Shown piece by piece: positions 45,657-57,530 of a stretch of DNA of 64,000 nucleotides (its first letter is position 1; each line of letters begins with the position of its first letter). A program made the translations under genes and the position numbers. Below the pieces are notes generated by a model, which had not been told where the DNA came from, made no database searches, and was given only the letters and a program-made list of their open reading frames with translations. The DNA comes from Paulownia fortunei (Eukaryota; Streptophyta; Magnoliopsida; Lamiales; Paulowniaceae): NCBI GenBank assembly GCA_019321725.1, contig CM033108.1, positions 8,078,060 to 8,142,059 of the forward strand. The letters run 5' to 3'.

Positions 45657-46100
45657 ATGACTGACGAGCATGATAAATTGCTCCCAATCGCCAATGTAGC
45701 ACGGATCATGAAGCAGATCCTCCCACCAAGTGCCAAGGTCTCCAAAGAAGCCAAAGAAAGAATGCAAGAATGTGCATCAGAGTTCATATGTTTCGTCACC
45801 AGTGAAGCATCCGACCGATGTCACAAGGAGAATCGGAAGACGCTGAATGGAGACGACATCTGCTGGGCTTTGAGTTCACTAGGATTAGACGAATACTCGG
45901 AGGCCATGTTAAGGTACTTGCACAAATTCAGGGAGTTTGAGAGACAGAGGGCTAACCAAAGCAGTAAGGCCTCTAGCAGTGAAGAGAGAGATGAAGCAAC
46001 CAGCAGTGGAGGTGTCCAACCTGACAGTACTACTTCAGCTCCATCATTTGATTTTAGGATTCTTGAGAGAGGAGGAACATCTTCAGCCAAGCCCTCTTAA
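45657..46100 (+). CDS. Nuclear transcription factor Y subunit B (NF-YB4-like)
   Basis: A single uninterrupted frame of 147 codons, ATG to TAA, no intron. Residues 8-96 form the CBF/NF-YB histone-fold domain: LPIANVARIMKQILP (8-22), KVSKEAKE (27-34), MQECASEFICFVTSEASD (36-53), CHKENRKTLNGDDICWAL (55-72) and LDEYSEAMLRYLHKFRE (77-93). The two cysteines typical of NF-YB (C39, C55) are present. NF-YB pairs with NF-YC through histone folds, and with NF-YA forms a nuclear trimer that binds CCAAT boxes; with NF-YC it can also join other DNA-binding partners. At the position where LEC1-type embryo regulators have Asp, this protein has Lys30, so it is a non-LEC1 type. The short N-terminus and the Ser-rich tail (98-147) ending in a LERGGTSS motif resemble the NF-YB4 branch. 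It is the only host gene in the window that looks intact. Family very sure, branch fairly sure. Confidence 0.96.
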   Translation: MTDEHDKLLPIANVARIMKQILPPSAKVSKEAKERMQECASEFICFVTSEASDRCHKENRKTLNGDDICWALSSLGLDEYSEAMLRYLHKFREFERQRANQSSKASSSEERDEATSSGGVQPDSTTSAPSFDFRILERGGTSSAKPS

Positions 46101-47493
46101 ACAGATGCATAATCTGGCACTGCTGGCAGGAAGACAAGAACATATCTTGAAAAAAGACAGGTATTCTTCAGTCAGAGTCAGGATCTAAACTGTGAAAAGT
46201 ATTTTTAAGGCAACTTTTCATGTTTTTTTGCAACTGAACCCTCCTGTTTACATAAATTCTGGTATCAAAATAATTGATACAAACATCAAGTTGTGTTGAT
46301 ATATATTTGTAATTTCCTTGAGCTGTGTAAAGCATTTCAGAGTCTGGAACATCCTGGCCCTATTTTTCCAATTATTTTTACCATTAGGCACTTTTAATTT
46401 GCAAACTAGCTTTTGCTTCTGGGTCACAAGTTTAGTTGGTCAGAATTTCTATTTTCATTTTTTCTGTGTAGTGTTTCTAATTAGTACCCCATGAAAAATG
46501 ACAAGTGATTCTTGCTTACTCCTTAGCATAGTGACAATTAGGCCAGTTTAACTTTATTTCATTCTTTAATGGTTAATCAAGTTAAAAAGAATTACTGGAC
46601 TTATAGACTATGGAATCTTCTCTTTTTCTTCTTCTCTGTAACACAAAAGTCATATAGAAGCTTACCATCTTATCGGCCCAGTCGCTATCAAATTCGTAGT
46701 GCACCACTCAATCTAAGCTTCATATCAAAGCCTCAATCTTTGGAGCTCACAGTTCTATTGGTTGAATTGTTAAGCTATATAATCTGAGATCCTACTTATC
46801 CTCAATCACTTAACTATTTTTCCAAACTATTATTAGTTTTAAAGAAGTATGATTATTAAAGGTATAATTGTGCACCAACCCATATGAAAAGAAGCAAGAA
46901 AACAAAATTGTGTATGATTAATTAAACTATATATTTTCTCAACATCTAAATTTGGATCTCTCTCCCTCCTCTCTCTCTCTGTCTCTCTCTCTCTCTCATA
47001 TGGAAATTATATGTACCTTTGTTGGTCGTGGATTTTTCAAACAGGCTGGTCAAATTGGAGTAAATTTTTTCCAAGAACGAGAGCTAGGGTTTGTCCAATC
47101 CTTGAACCTGGTGCTACAGTATGGATGTAGAAGACATGATCTGATCAAGTACAAAGCATGTTAATATTTTACAAACTTTTTAGATGCAGTGCAATGTCCC
47201 AATGAAAAAGAGACTGGTTAAAGTCTGAGAATTTGTGTCAAGGTTAGGGTTTTTAAGCATGAAATCTAGGGTTTCCGCAAAAACTTTGGGACCACTTTTC
47301 CAATATCTTCCTTGAACAGAGTTGCCAAACTCACAGTGGTAATCATACTTAAATCCCTCTCTACCTGTGTAACAAAGCTGTGGTCATTTAATAAGCTGGC
47401 ATAAAGGTTAGAAACATCAATGAACTGTACTTGCTATGACCGACCAATGAGGACAGGAAAGTGAATAGAAAATTAGAAAGGTGCGTGATGTTC
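46101..47493. other. NF-YB 3' flank, no further gene recognised
   Basis: The first few hundred bases should be the NF-YB 3' untranslated region; AATAATTGAT near 46270 is a weak candidate for a near-upstream polyadenylation element. Short open frames at 46569-46787 and 46952-47164 have no recognisable motif. Confidence 0.5.
46957..46997. repeat. (CT)n microsatellite
   Basis: CT dinucleotide run of about 40 bp with a few interruptions (CCCTCC, TGTC). Confidence 0.95.
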
Positions 47494-47501
47494 TATCACT
47501 A

Positions 47502-47855
47502 AGATTAAGATTAAGATTAAGAGAATGTTTGAGTGAATTTATAAGCTCTTTCAAGACAATTTATTTCTAAGTATTTGATACAAAATTTCGAAAGTAAGCT
47601 TATAAACTCTCAAATAAGATATTAAGATTTTAGAAATTTCTTTAAAAAAGTAAAAATTTCTAACTTAAAAAATCTTAACAAACTCATTTTAATTTTGACT
47701 ATTTTAAATATAAAATTATAATTACTGACATTTTATAAGTTTTATAATCTTATTTTCTTTAAATATTTCAAGAACCTACTTTTAAAATAAGATCTAGCAT
47801 CTAAGATATAAGAGTTTATAAAAAATTTTAAATAATTTTAGTCAAACACTCTCTA
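47502..47855. mobile_element. MITE, hAT-like, with 8-bp target duplication
   Basis: Imperfect terminal inverted repeats: AGAGAATGTTTGAGTGAA on the left and, reverse-complemented on the right, AGAGAGTGTTTGACTAAA. Flanks TATCACTA (47494-47501) and AATCACTA (47856-47863) agree at 7 of 8 positions; 8 bp is the hAT target-site length. The left end also holds three copies of AAGATT. It is 354 bp long, AT-rich and without coding sequence. Confidence 0.7.
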
Positions 47856-47863
47856 AATCACTA

Positions 47864-48157
47864 TCAGAAAAAAGAATTTTAAAAACAAGATGTCAATTTA
47901 TAATGTCAAAGTAGTCACTTATAATTTATAGTAAAATACTTATTTTCTCATACTAATGATTCCCATAGATTCAATGATAATAAGAACAAAAAATTTGTAT
48001 ACAGTTAGTGATATATATATATATATGTGTGTGTATAACAACAACTCAATTCTAACAAAATTATTACAATGACTCTGTAAGAATATCTATATTGTTAATT
48101 AATTTTCACTATACATATGATAATTGTTGTCAATAGTGAAAATTTAGAAGGCGAAAA
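47864..48157. other. AT-rich spacer, no gene recognised
   Basis: Noncoding sequence between two small transposable elements. It includes a short AT/GT alternating run at about 48009-48034. Confidence 0.5.
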
Positions 48158-48706
48158 GTGCATTTTTAGTCCAGTAAATTGACCATATTTTCAAGTTTTA
48201 ATCTTTATCTATCTATTTTGCAATTTTAGTTTATCTATTGACTCAATGACAATTTCAATTCAATTTGGTCGGAACTCAAATTTTGGCCTGGAATTGGCGA
48301 AAAATTAAATGGAGGTTTTTTGGAAGTAAATAGCATAAAATCCATGTGTGTTGGTGTTGCCAAAAAAAAATCCATGTGCTTAAAAAAAATAGTCAAAAAA
48401 CCCACCTTAACTATCACTGCCAGAGCACTACTGTTCATGCCACCAACACAGGCACTTTTTTGACCATTTATTTAACACACGGAATTTTTTTGCAATTGGA
48501 GAAATATGGGGGGATTTTATTCAATTAACTCCAAAAAAATTACCAAATTTTTTGAATTTCTGGCTAAAATTTGATCTTTTAGCCATTTGTTTTTAACTTC
48601 TGGCCAAATTAAACTGAAATTGCCATATAATCAAGAGATGGTGAACTATAATAGATAAAGGATAAAATTCAAAAGTAGGTCAACTTATCGGACACATTTT
48701 TGTTCA
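48158..48706. mobile_element. Non-autonomous TIR element, about 550 bp
   Basis: The left arm (about 48158-48310) and right arm (about 48560-48706) are imperfect reverse complements over roughly 150 bp; paired landmarks are TTGACCATATTTTC with AAAAGTAGGTCAA and TTTATCTAT with ATAGATAAA. There is no coding sequence. Its style is like the MULE-type element at 54346, but ends and target duplication are not resolved. Confidence 0.6.
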
Positions 48707-51660
48707 ACTTAAATACATTTGTTATCAACATTAATTTTGTGAAAATTAGTATTATAGTAAAATCAAAATTATTGCCTCTTAGTGTATGTCATTAGAGACA
48801 ATTTTTAGATAACATAATATTTATCCCTAAATTTTATTTTTCTTTAAAATCCAAGTAAAATATACCAAGAATTTGGATAATTCTAAAATGGGATTAAATC
48901 ATGGACTTTCTGGACTTAATATATCTACAAATTTCTCCACTAGAAGCTCCACATGAATATATTTCGCAGCATATATTATAATTTGGTGTTAATATAATTA
49001 GATGCACATCAAGATTATATTTCCTCCTTCAATCCAATTACTCATTCTCTTAAAATATACACTTGGCGTACATCCTCACGTGAAATACCAGATAAAAAGC
49101 TGATATAGTGATATGGTTTCACCATATACACAAATGCAACAGAGTTAACCATGGTTTTAGAGAGCCATGGATATATTTACCAGACTGCAGGGAAATGCCA
49201 TATCATTAGACCATCCAAATTCCGGTATCGATCTGATGCCATTCTCCCCAACAAGGGTAGTTGCTTATGGTACATCACAATGACAGTGAATGATTACTAT
49301 TGAATTTAACAGTAGATCTAAATCTGAAGTAGCAGCCTTTTTTTTTTTTCAATCCAATTATCACTCCATGATATATAGCACAAGTCTCATAATTAGTTCA
49401 TCTAAGCTTGTATATAGGCATATTCTTCTCTCAGATTATTTGAATGATCAAATATTTTTATAACTTTGTTTAGGTATAGATAAGAAAAGAAAAAAAAAAC
49501 TAATATGAATCTAAATGTAGTGAATTAATTTTATAGTAAAACATAGGATGCTGCATACATCATCACATCATGGACATATGGGAGAATGCAGTTTTTCCTA
49601 GTGTTCTTAGCACCAAAGAGCAGGACAATAACCAGAATATATATGAAAATCCCTTATATTCTTTTAAGCTAGATTTAGCAGGTGCTTAAGAGGATGTTAG
49701 GCTAAACTTATTTAAATCATCTCATAAAATATTTTTGGAGGTTATATAAGGGTTGGAAAATAAACTTGATTCTGTGAAGGTTTGAAATAAATTACTAGTA
49801 ACTACATGTATGTGAGAATGTATGCATGATAGTCAAAGTCTGGTTTTTATCAGTTTTCAATTATTTATTATGTAGACTCAATTCAATCTCTTGTGCAAGT
49901 GAAAATGGGGGTCAGAAAAATTTTAAGTTTAAGAGAAATAACAGAAGTGAGATTGAGAAGAGAAGGAAACGAAAAAAAAAAAAAAGGTTTTGAGTGTTCT
50001 CTCCACTTTCTACTCGTCAGAGAAAAGTTACTTTTTAATTTCAACCCACTTCCTACTAATAATAACAGACTAGATTTTTTTTTAAAAAATAAATCGTTGA
50101 AGTATTTGAATAAAGTAACATTGTATAATTTATAATAAAAAATTATTAGTAATGATAATTTTGTAATTTACATGATAAACAAAAAATTTTTGTTAAGATT
50201 TCAAATATAATTAAGTTGAGGCCTCACTATTTTTTTTAAAGAGGTTATGATATGCTAACGTTTTGTGTTTGGAAATCATAAAGTTTCTTTTATCAAACAC
50301 TTTAATATATTTTATAAAGAATTTTATAAGACACCCTTTGAATATGGAGTATTTGAAAACAGAAAAAAGGAACTCTTTTTGTTAATATTCTTGACCAAAC
50401 ATTTGAAAGAATATAAAATCAGGCAGACAAATATATACAATTACTTCATGCAATAATAACACTGAGATTTTTCAATTAGGACCATTCTTCTTTCCATGTC
50501 TTCTCTTTTCACTTTAGGTTTATCATAAATTGAGCTTCATAATTATATTAATGGTCTGTAATGGTCAGATTGTTCACTTGTACAGCCACATTTTCAAGCT
50601 GACTGTTTCTAAATCTTAATACTCCTGTAAAAATTAATAATACCCAATATCAGTTTAATCTGATGATTGTGTCATTCCTTTATAATCTACACCTTTCAAA
50701 AGGTCCCATCATTGGTTTTCTTCCGTATCCAGCTACCTCTTATCCATTATTATAAAAAAATATTAGTAATAATATAAATCTTAACCAAATTTTGTTATTT
50801 TAAATTTATAAAAATTATTAATATGACAAAATAAACTTAATACATAATTGGTGATAATTTAGATATTATCTTGTCACTAACGTTTTCTTTTTCTTATGGT
50901 GATCAATTTAAAGTTTGGAGTCCAAAGCCCATATGGCCTATTATTTTAATCTCTCAACCTTTTTTTTTTTTTTGCTTGTTTAGTTATTTGTACTTAGCCC
51001 ATAACGATAGAATTATCTACTAACACAGGTTTGGAACTGTTCTACCTAGTAAAACATTATGTAGTGTTTGTTTAACGACTGATCAAGAAAATACCCTTTT
51101 TATAGTGTGACATTTTACGAATAATTGTTTAAAGTACTCAGACTGGATTTAGTGAAAAAACATTCAGTTCAAAATATTTTAATTTTAGTTAAAAATTGAA
51201 TGAAATTCTTTGAAAATCCAACTAGCAAGATATCTATGTTTTTGGCAGAATACGGTGTTAAACTCTATTTTTATGAGATGGAATTTTCATATACCCATTC
51301 TTTTTCCTTCAAAGTGACCAAGTATTTTTAAAAAGTTCATTCCAAATTTGTAAAGGGTATATTACTAAGGTTTAAATTCATTTTCCCCTCTGAACTATCT
51401 CGTTTTGGAGACAATCATTCAATCTAAAATCTTAAGGTAATGAGTGGAGTAACCTCAAGATTATATAAACCTCAATTTGTTCAATACTAAAGATATTTAT
51501 AAGTTTTCTAGTATCCTTCCGCACGTGTAACTCTTTTTTTCTTTTCTTTTTAAGTTTACACATGAATTTTATTTTCAGAGTTGAGATAAGAATGGAAGAA
51601 AGTTCCATGGGTAAAAATATTTAGGGAGAACTGTAGCCGCCCAATGGACTTGACTTAAAG
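48707..51660. other. Intergenic sequence, no gene recognised
   Basis: About 3 kb of AT-rich sequence. Open frames near 49893-50135 and 50265-50456 are short, low-complexity and without motif. 49075-49300 is somewhat less AT-rich but shows nothing nameable. Confidence 0.5.
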
Positions 51661-51845
51661 TAATTTGAATTGTCTATTATTATAATTTAGTGTTGTATTT
51701 TGTATTCAACTTTATACATATGCGCTAAATGTATATGATTAACTCCAAATATATATTTAAAAAATATTTTATATATTTTATTTATACAATAAAATGCAAT
51801 ACAAAATAAAATATTAAATTAAAATTAAAAATCCTAAGCAAACTT
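51661..51845. mobile_element. MITE copy 1, about 180 bp
   Basis: AT-rich palindrome-like element whose ends are reverse complements (left TTTGAATTG...TTTTGTATTCAAC, right GCAATACAAAATAAAAT...). It is clearly related to the copy at 52134-52311; both contain ATATGATTAA(C/T)T and ATTTAAAAAATATTTTAT. Confidence 0.65.
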
Positions 51846-52133
51846 AAAAAAGAGATGAAATGTGCAAGAAACATTTTATAAATGGATCTTTTTGTAAGAG
51901 AGGAAAAACAGGTGTGAGATAATTAATGTGTTATCAATGCATCAAGCAGCCTCAGGATTATATAAAACCATTTTAGAAGCCTCAAATCTCAATTCGTTTA
52001 ATGTGAGATAATATCTTGCCTAGTGTACTGTTTAAGTGAATTTGGGAGTTGTTGGAGCATATATATTAAGTTTATAAAATAAAATACTAATATTAGCATA
52101 TATAATGCAAAACTTGACAATCCTATTTAAATA

Positions 52134-52311
52134 CAATTTGGATTTTTTATTATAATTTTGTATTGCATCTTGTATTGTATAACGCAAATGAATAGTATAT
52201 ATGATTAATTTCAATTGTATATTTAAAAAATATTTTATGCATGTAACGTGTATGTATACATACAATATAAAATGTAACACAAAATTAAAATTAAAAATTC
52301 AAACTAAATTA
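52134..52311. mobile_element. MITE copy 2, about 180 bp
   Basis: Same family and orientation as 51661-51845. The imperfect terminal inverted repeats are about 45 bp (TTTGGATTTTTTATTATAA at the left; the right end reads TTAATTTTAAAAATTC-like in reverse). Non-coding. Confidence 0.65.
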
Positions 52312-52885
52312 AATACTGCACAAATGGATAGCATCTACCTCCACAAATTAAGAAATTGAGGAAAAAAAAGAATAGAATGAGGAATAAAATTTCCGTTTTG
52401 GTTTGGTAAGGCTTTGGTTTTATTTTCAAATTTTATTTTTGTTTTTTTTATTATTTAAAATACTGAAAATATGTTTGTTTTAATCATTTTTAACAAAAAT
52501 ATCATTTTTTTTCATATTCAAACGTATAACTATCAATTTCAAAAGTACACGCCTATTTAATCAAAGTGAAACACAAATTATTAATATTTGATATGATGTT
52601 GTACTAATTTCAAAATACTTAAAATCCGCTAAATAATTAAATAATATTTTTTTTGTATAATAGGACATACAATAAATTAAATAATAAATTTTCAGTCCAA
52701 CATATTTGATTGATGATACATAAAAAAAATAATAAATCTATTAATTATTATTCTCATATTAAAATATTATTTTCAATCCAATAAAGTCTATATTTCTATG
52801 CTACATCCAAACAAAATTTTATTTTCACATAAAAATCAATGTAAAAATATAAATGCATTTGAAACTACCAAAAATAAGAAAATAA
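52312..52885. other. AT-rich spacer, no gene recognised
   Basis: Non-coding sequence between the MITE pair and the long-TIR element. Confidence 0.5.
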
Positions 52886-54055
52886 GGTTAATATCACTTT
52901 ACCCCTCTAATATTGTTAAGTATCACTTTATCCTCTTGTGCTCTCAATTTTCTCACTTTACACCTCTAATATTGTTGAATATCACTTTATTCTCTTGTGC
53001 TCTCAATTTTCTCACTTTACCCCCTTGTACTCTTATTTTGTCTCACTTTACCCCCCTCCACTCTTAAAAAAATAACCAAACTACCCTTATCTATTATTTT
53101 TAGTGAAATTACTTTAAAATAGGTTGATATTAATATATTTGTATTTATTTTCAAATAATTTTTTAACTTGACTAATTAATACTTAATGTTAAATTTATTT
53201 AAAATTTTATTATACTTAAATTGTAATAAATATTTTATAATATAAATATAGTTCCTATTAAATTAGTATATAGTAGGATATTTTTTATTATCTAATACGC
53301 TTTTACTTATGAATTTCTTACTGACTATAAATTTAAAATATATATTTTATTAAATACATAAAATATTAGTAATATTTTTTATTATGAATAGAATTATCAT
53401 AAGTTAATAAAAATTAGGTTAAATTCAAACATAACCATTATAATTAAGTAATAATAATAAAATTAATTTCTAAAATGACTATATTTTTAAATTTAGAAAA
53501 GTATTCATTAAGTTATTTTAAATTTAACATAGTATCAAAGTAAACCTAAAAATATTTTTTTTGTATATAAAATTGTTTCTATGAAATTTTGATAATCCAT
53601 TAATAATAAAAAAATATTACTTATATTTTACTTATTTAACAAAATATGATTTGAAAATATATCATATATTTTTTATATTTATGATGAGTAGTAAATTTAT
53701 AAGTAAAATTTATTAACTAATAAAAAAAACTCTACGATATAAAAATTTAATGAGAACTATGTTAATAAAATAATAGCCATTAAAATAAGTACAATATGTG
53801 AAATAAATTTAATATTAATTATTATTTAATTAAGTTGAAAAAATTATTAGTATTTAAATATAAATATATTAAATTTAGAATATTTTAAAGTAATGTTACT
53901 ATAAGTAATAGGTAAGGGTAATTTAATTATTTTTTCAAGAGTACATGATGGTAAAGTGAGATAAAAAGAATACAAATGGATAAAATGAGATAATTAAGAA
54001 TACATGAATACAATGATACTCATAAAAAATAGAGGGTAAAGTTTAGGATTTAGGG
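52886..54055. mobile_element. Long-TIR element (MULE-like), about 1.17 kb
   Basis: The left arm (about 52886-53330) and right arm (about 53700-54055) are imperfect reverse complements for more than 350 bp; paired landmarks are TATCACTTTA with TAAAGTGAGATA, ACTACCCTTATCTATTA with TAATAGGTAAGGGTAATTTA, and ATTACTTTAAAATA with TATTTTAAAGTAATG. The left arm contains a 59-bp tandem duplication (52905-52963, 52964-53022) absent from the right arm. There is no coding sequence and the target duplication is not resolved. Confidence 0.7.
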
Positions 54056-54345
54056 TTTATTAACCCTAAAAAAATATTCATTTAAAAAAGACCTAATGAA
54101 CCCTAATTTGTTTTCTTTTAGTTGGATTTGAGACAATTTAGATAATTTAAATATGGACTTCTCACAAAGAAGAAAAAGTAGGAAAGAAAAAATGTTTCCT
54201 TCCGTGATTTATGTGATTCCTTTGTTCTGATGATTACTTTTCATTTCTTATTAAGTATATGTTATTTCCTTTATATATTTTAAGTAGATCAATTAAATAC
54301 GTGCGTGATTGCATACTTTATCTAACTTTTGTATTATAATAATAA

Positions 54346-55754
54346 GAAAAAAATACAAAATTCATCATTTATATTGACTTATACAGAGATTTAGTCTGTT
54401 AAATTAAAAAAAATTAATTTTAGTGCATTAAATTTTTAAATTTTGCATATTTGGTCCGAATTTCGCTGAAATTTTTTAATTTAGCCAGAAATTATTTGTG
54501 TTACACAAAAGATAATCGAAATTTGCTGGCATTGACTATAATTTAGGAATTTTTAGATTTGGAGGGAAAAGTACATAATGTGGCAATTTTATAGGCAAAT
54601 GGATGAAAATAAACAAATACGTGAAATTTTTAAGTGGGCCTAAAAAAATAATAATTTGTTTAATATTTATTCTTTTTTCACTTTTAAATTTCAAAAAAAT
54701 CATTTTTTTTTATTTTTTTCTCCTCCATCTTCAAAAATTTGTAAAATTTCAAAAAAAATCGAAATAGTTTACATATTATTTTTAAATAATTTCTTAATTT
54801 AATAAATATAAATAAATTAGAAAATAAGAAATTAAATGTTAGTAAACTTTTATATTTAAAAGTTAGAAAGTATTTGAATTTCAATAATAAACAAAATAAA
54901 AAATAATTTATATAATATATTAAATAATTTATCAAATACTAAAAATATAAAATAAAGAAAAAATTTACATAAATAGTTATCATAACATACTTTTTCTTTT
55001 CTTTTCCTTTTTTAATATAAAAAATAATTTTAAATATTTTAATATTTTAAAGAAGAAGAAGAAGAAGAAGAAGAAGAAGAGGGAGAAGAGGGAGAGTTGG
55101 CGGAAGTGGGTGGCGGTTTGGAGTGTGAATTTGAATTTGGTGGTTTGGGTTATAAGTTTGAGAGTGAATTTGGATGGAAGAAGAGGTGAGTGGTGGTTTC
55201 GGGTGTGGATTTGGGTGGAAGAAGAAATGAGTTGGCAGTAGTTTGGGGTGTGGATTGAGTGGAAGAGGTGGATTGGTGGTTTGGGGTGTGGATTTGGGTA
55301 GAAGAAAACGAAGAAGAGAAAGAAGAAGAAGAGGAGGAGTGCATGGGTGGTGGTGGTCGGTGGGGGAAAAAGATGGAGAAAAAAAAATACAAAAAAATAT
55401 ATTTTTTTTTGAAATTTTACTAAATACAAAAAATAAAGATAAAATAAATTATTATTTCATTTTTTCTTCACATTTTTTTTCTAGATGACACAATTTTGTT
55501 TTTTTTTTTTCCACAAAATAATACACATAAGCGCCACATCAGCTGTTTTCCCCATAAATAGCAAAAATCTCCAAATTATAGTCTATATTAGCAGATTCTA
55601 GAGACTTATTGTGTCACATCAATAATTTCCGACGAACTTCAGACCAAATGTGCAAAATTTAAAAGCTTAATGCACTAAAATCAAATCTTGTTAATTTTCG
55701 AACTAAATCTCTATATAAGCCAACAACATAAATGACGAATTTTGCATTTTTTCC
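54346..55754. mobile_element. MULE-like TIR element with 9-bp target duplication and GC-richer cargo
   Basis: Terminal inverted repeats of about 230 bp: left GAAAAAAATACAAAATTCATC, right GACGAATTTTGCATTTTTTCC, continuing through TTTAGTGCATTAA paired with TTAATGCACTAAA. Flanks TAATAATAA (54337-54345) and TAATAACAA (55755-55763) agree at 8 of 9 positions; 9 bp is the Mutator-type length. The interior holds a GAA array (about 55050-55085) and a run of diverged units containing GGTTTGGGGTGTGGATTTGG (55105-55310). Open frames across it are low-complexity and are not called as genes. Confidence 0.75.
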
Positions 55755-55763
55755 TAATAACAA

Positions 55764-57530
55764 AGATATCCTTCTAATATCAACTTTATTTTGATATTTC
55801 ATTCAATTTTTCGTAATATATTTTACAGATTAAATGAACTATGTCATAATAATAATGAGTAATAAACAATCATATATTAGCAAGATATAAAACTATTTAT
55901 AGTTAAAGAAAGAAAATTTTAAAATGTACTTGATGGAGAGTGATTAATATAAAATTGATATTGATGACATCAAAAATAAATTTTTATAAATTGAAATAGA
56001 GAGAATAGTAAATATGCTTACAGGTTGAAATTTAAGAAAAAAAAATAGAGATGATAATAGATATTTTAGTCTCTTGATTTACACATAAATAGTTCCAATT
56101 TTTATAATTAAGAAATCAAGAATGTTTAATCTCAAACTCGTTCTGTCATTAAAAATTAATCAAATGATGCGCGGATCGCACATGCCTCAAATTTTGGTGG
56201 AACAAAACAAGAAAAATTATAATTTTAATACCATAGGATACGGATACTAGCAATTTTAGTCCTTCAAAACTTTAAAAATGTTCCCGATTTTTAAAAAATA
56301 AGTAGTTTGGGTTTCATTTTTTTTTTATGTAATTATATGGAACCGCGCCAAACATTTGCATACATGGCTTTTAATCTATGATTTGAAGGGAAAATCAAGA
56401 GTGCTGCGAATTGAGATGGATGGCCCCAATCAAGACAAAAAGTTTGATAATAATTAATTATTTTAACTCTCACTACAAAAAGACTCCAATATTCACACGT
56501 CATGTAAGAATCTCAACTCCAACAACCTAACCTTAGATAAACTTGACTTATTATTTTTGTGTCTCTTTGCTCCACCAAAATCTAAAAGAACCAAAAAAAA
56601 CAAGGCTCTTTCTTTTTTTCCTTGTTACTAGCAATGCCAATCGAAATCCCGAGTCAATTAGAATGTGGTATTATGAACCCGGCCAGATATAGTTGGCCAA
56701 GGCAAGTCTTTTTCTTTTTTTCAGGTGGGCCAAAAACTTGAATGGACACCTATAATCTGACAACACAAAAAGGTAAAATTCTTTCTACTCATTTGATATA
56801 ATAACGCTTTATCCTAACATTTGAGAGCTCTCATCTTGTTTAACTTGTCACAGTTTAGAGCTCAAACTTAAAAACTCATCTTGTTCGACTTGTCCTTTGT
56901 CAAAATATTTGTCCTATAATTGAAATCTTACCAATGAAAATAAATATCGTCCCTTAAGAGAATTGGCCTTAAAATGTCACTAGAGAACGAAATGTTTTAA
57001 TTAAGTTGAGTAGGTAACTGTGTTTTTAAGTTATTTTTGGGAGTAACATGCTAAGATGATGAGATTTTGGGGATGAAATGCCAATTACCCTTCTTTTATA
57101 TATATAGTATGTATTGTTATCAATACTCATAAGCTTCTTTGTCGGATGAGATTCTCTATTTCAAAATTGTGTTTCATCCTCCTTTCCATAATTTGATTAA
57201 TGCCAAGTATCCTTTGAAAAAAGTAGACAGACGGAGGCTTCAAACGGCGTTACAAAACTAAATAAGGAAAGAGAGACACTTGAGAGAGATCTTCTCGCAT
57301 GGGAATGAGGGATGGATTGCTATGTAAATTTTTATTCAAATCGGGTATCATCTAAGAAATATGAAATATATATATATATATATAACTTTTCAAGCTCTTG
57401 TGGTGTTCGGAAACCAAATTTCTTCACTTTTATGGAATCAAAATTATTTTCATTGAATTCTCATCCAAAATTATTTTCTTTCATTTGTAGTATCAACGTT
57501 TCCTGTGAGTTCGTATTTTTTTCTAAACAA
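55764..57530. other. Intergenic sequence, no gene recognised
   Basis: AT-rich with no recognisable coding motif. A short AT microsatellite lies at about 57367-57384. Confidence 0.5.

Noticed and set aside
45821..46188. Two additional frames overlapping the NF-YB gene
   Set aside because: They are other-frame readings of the NF-YB coding sequence; only the 45657 frame has a conserved domain.
49075..49310. Possible MIRNA or gene fragment in a less AT-rich stretch downstream of NF-YB
   Set aside because: Small palindromes such as around CCATGG are present, but no long stem and no coding motif could be read.
54980..55429. 149-codon minus-strand frame rich in Phe, Pro, His and Ser
   Set aside because: Composition follows the GAA array and GGTGG units of the MULE-like element; no domain. 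Kept only as a cargo question in the findings.
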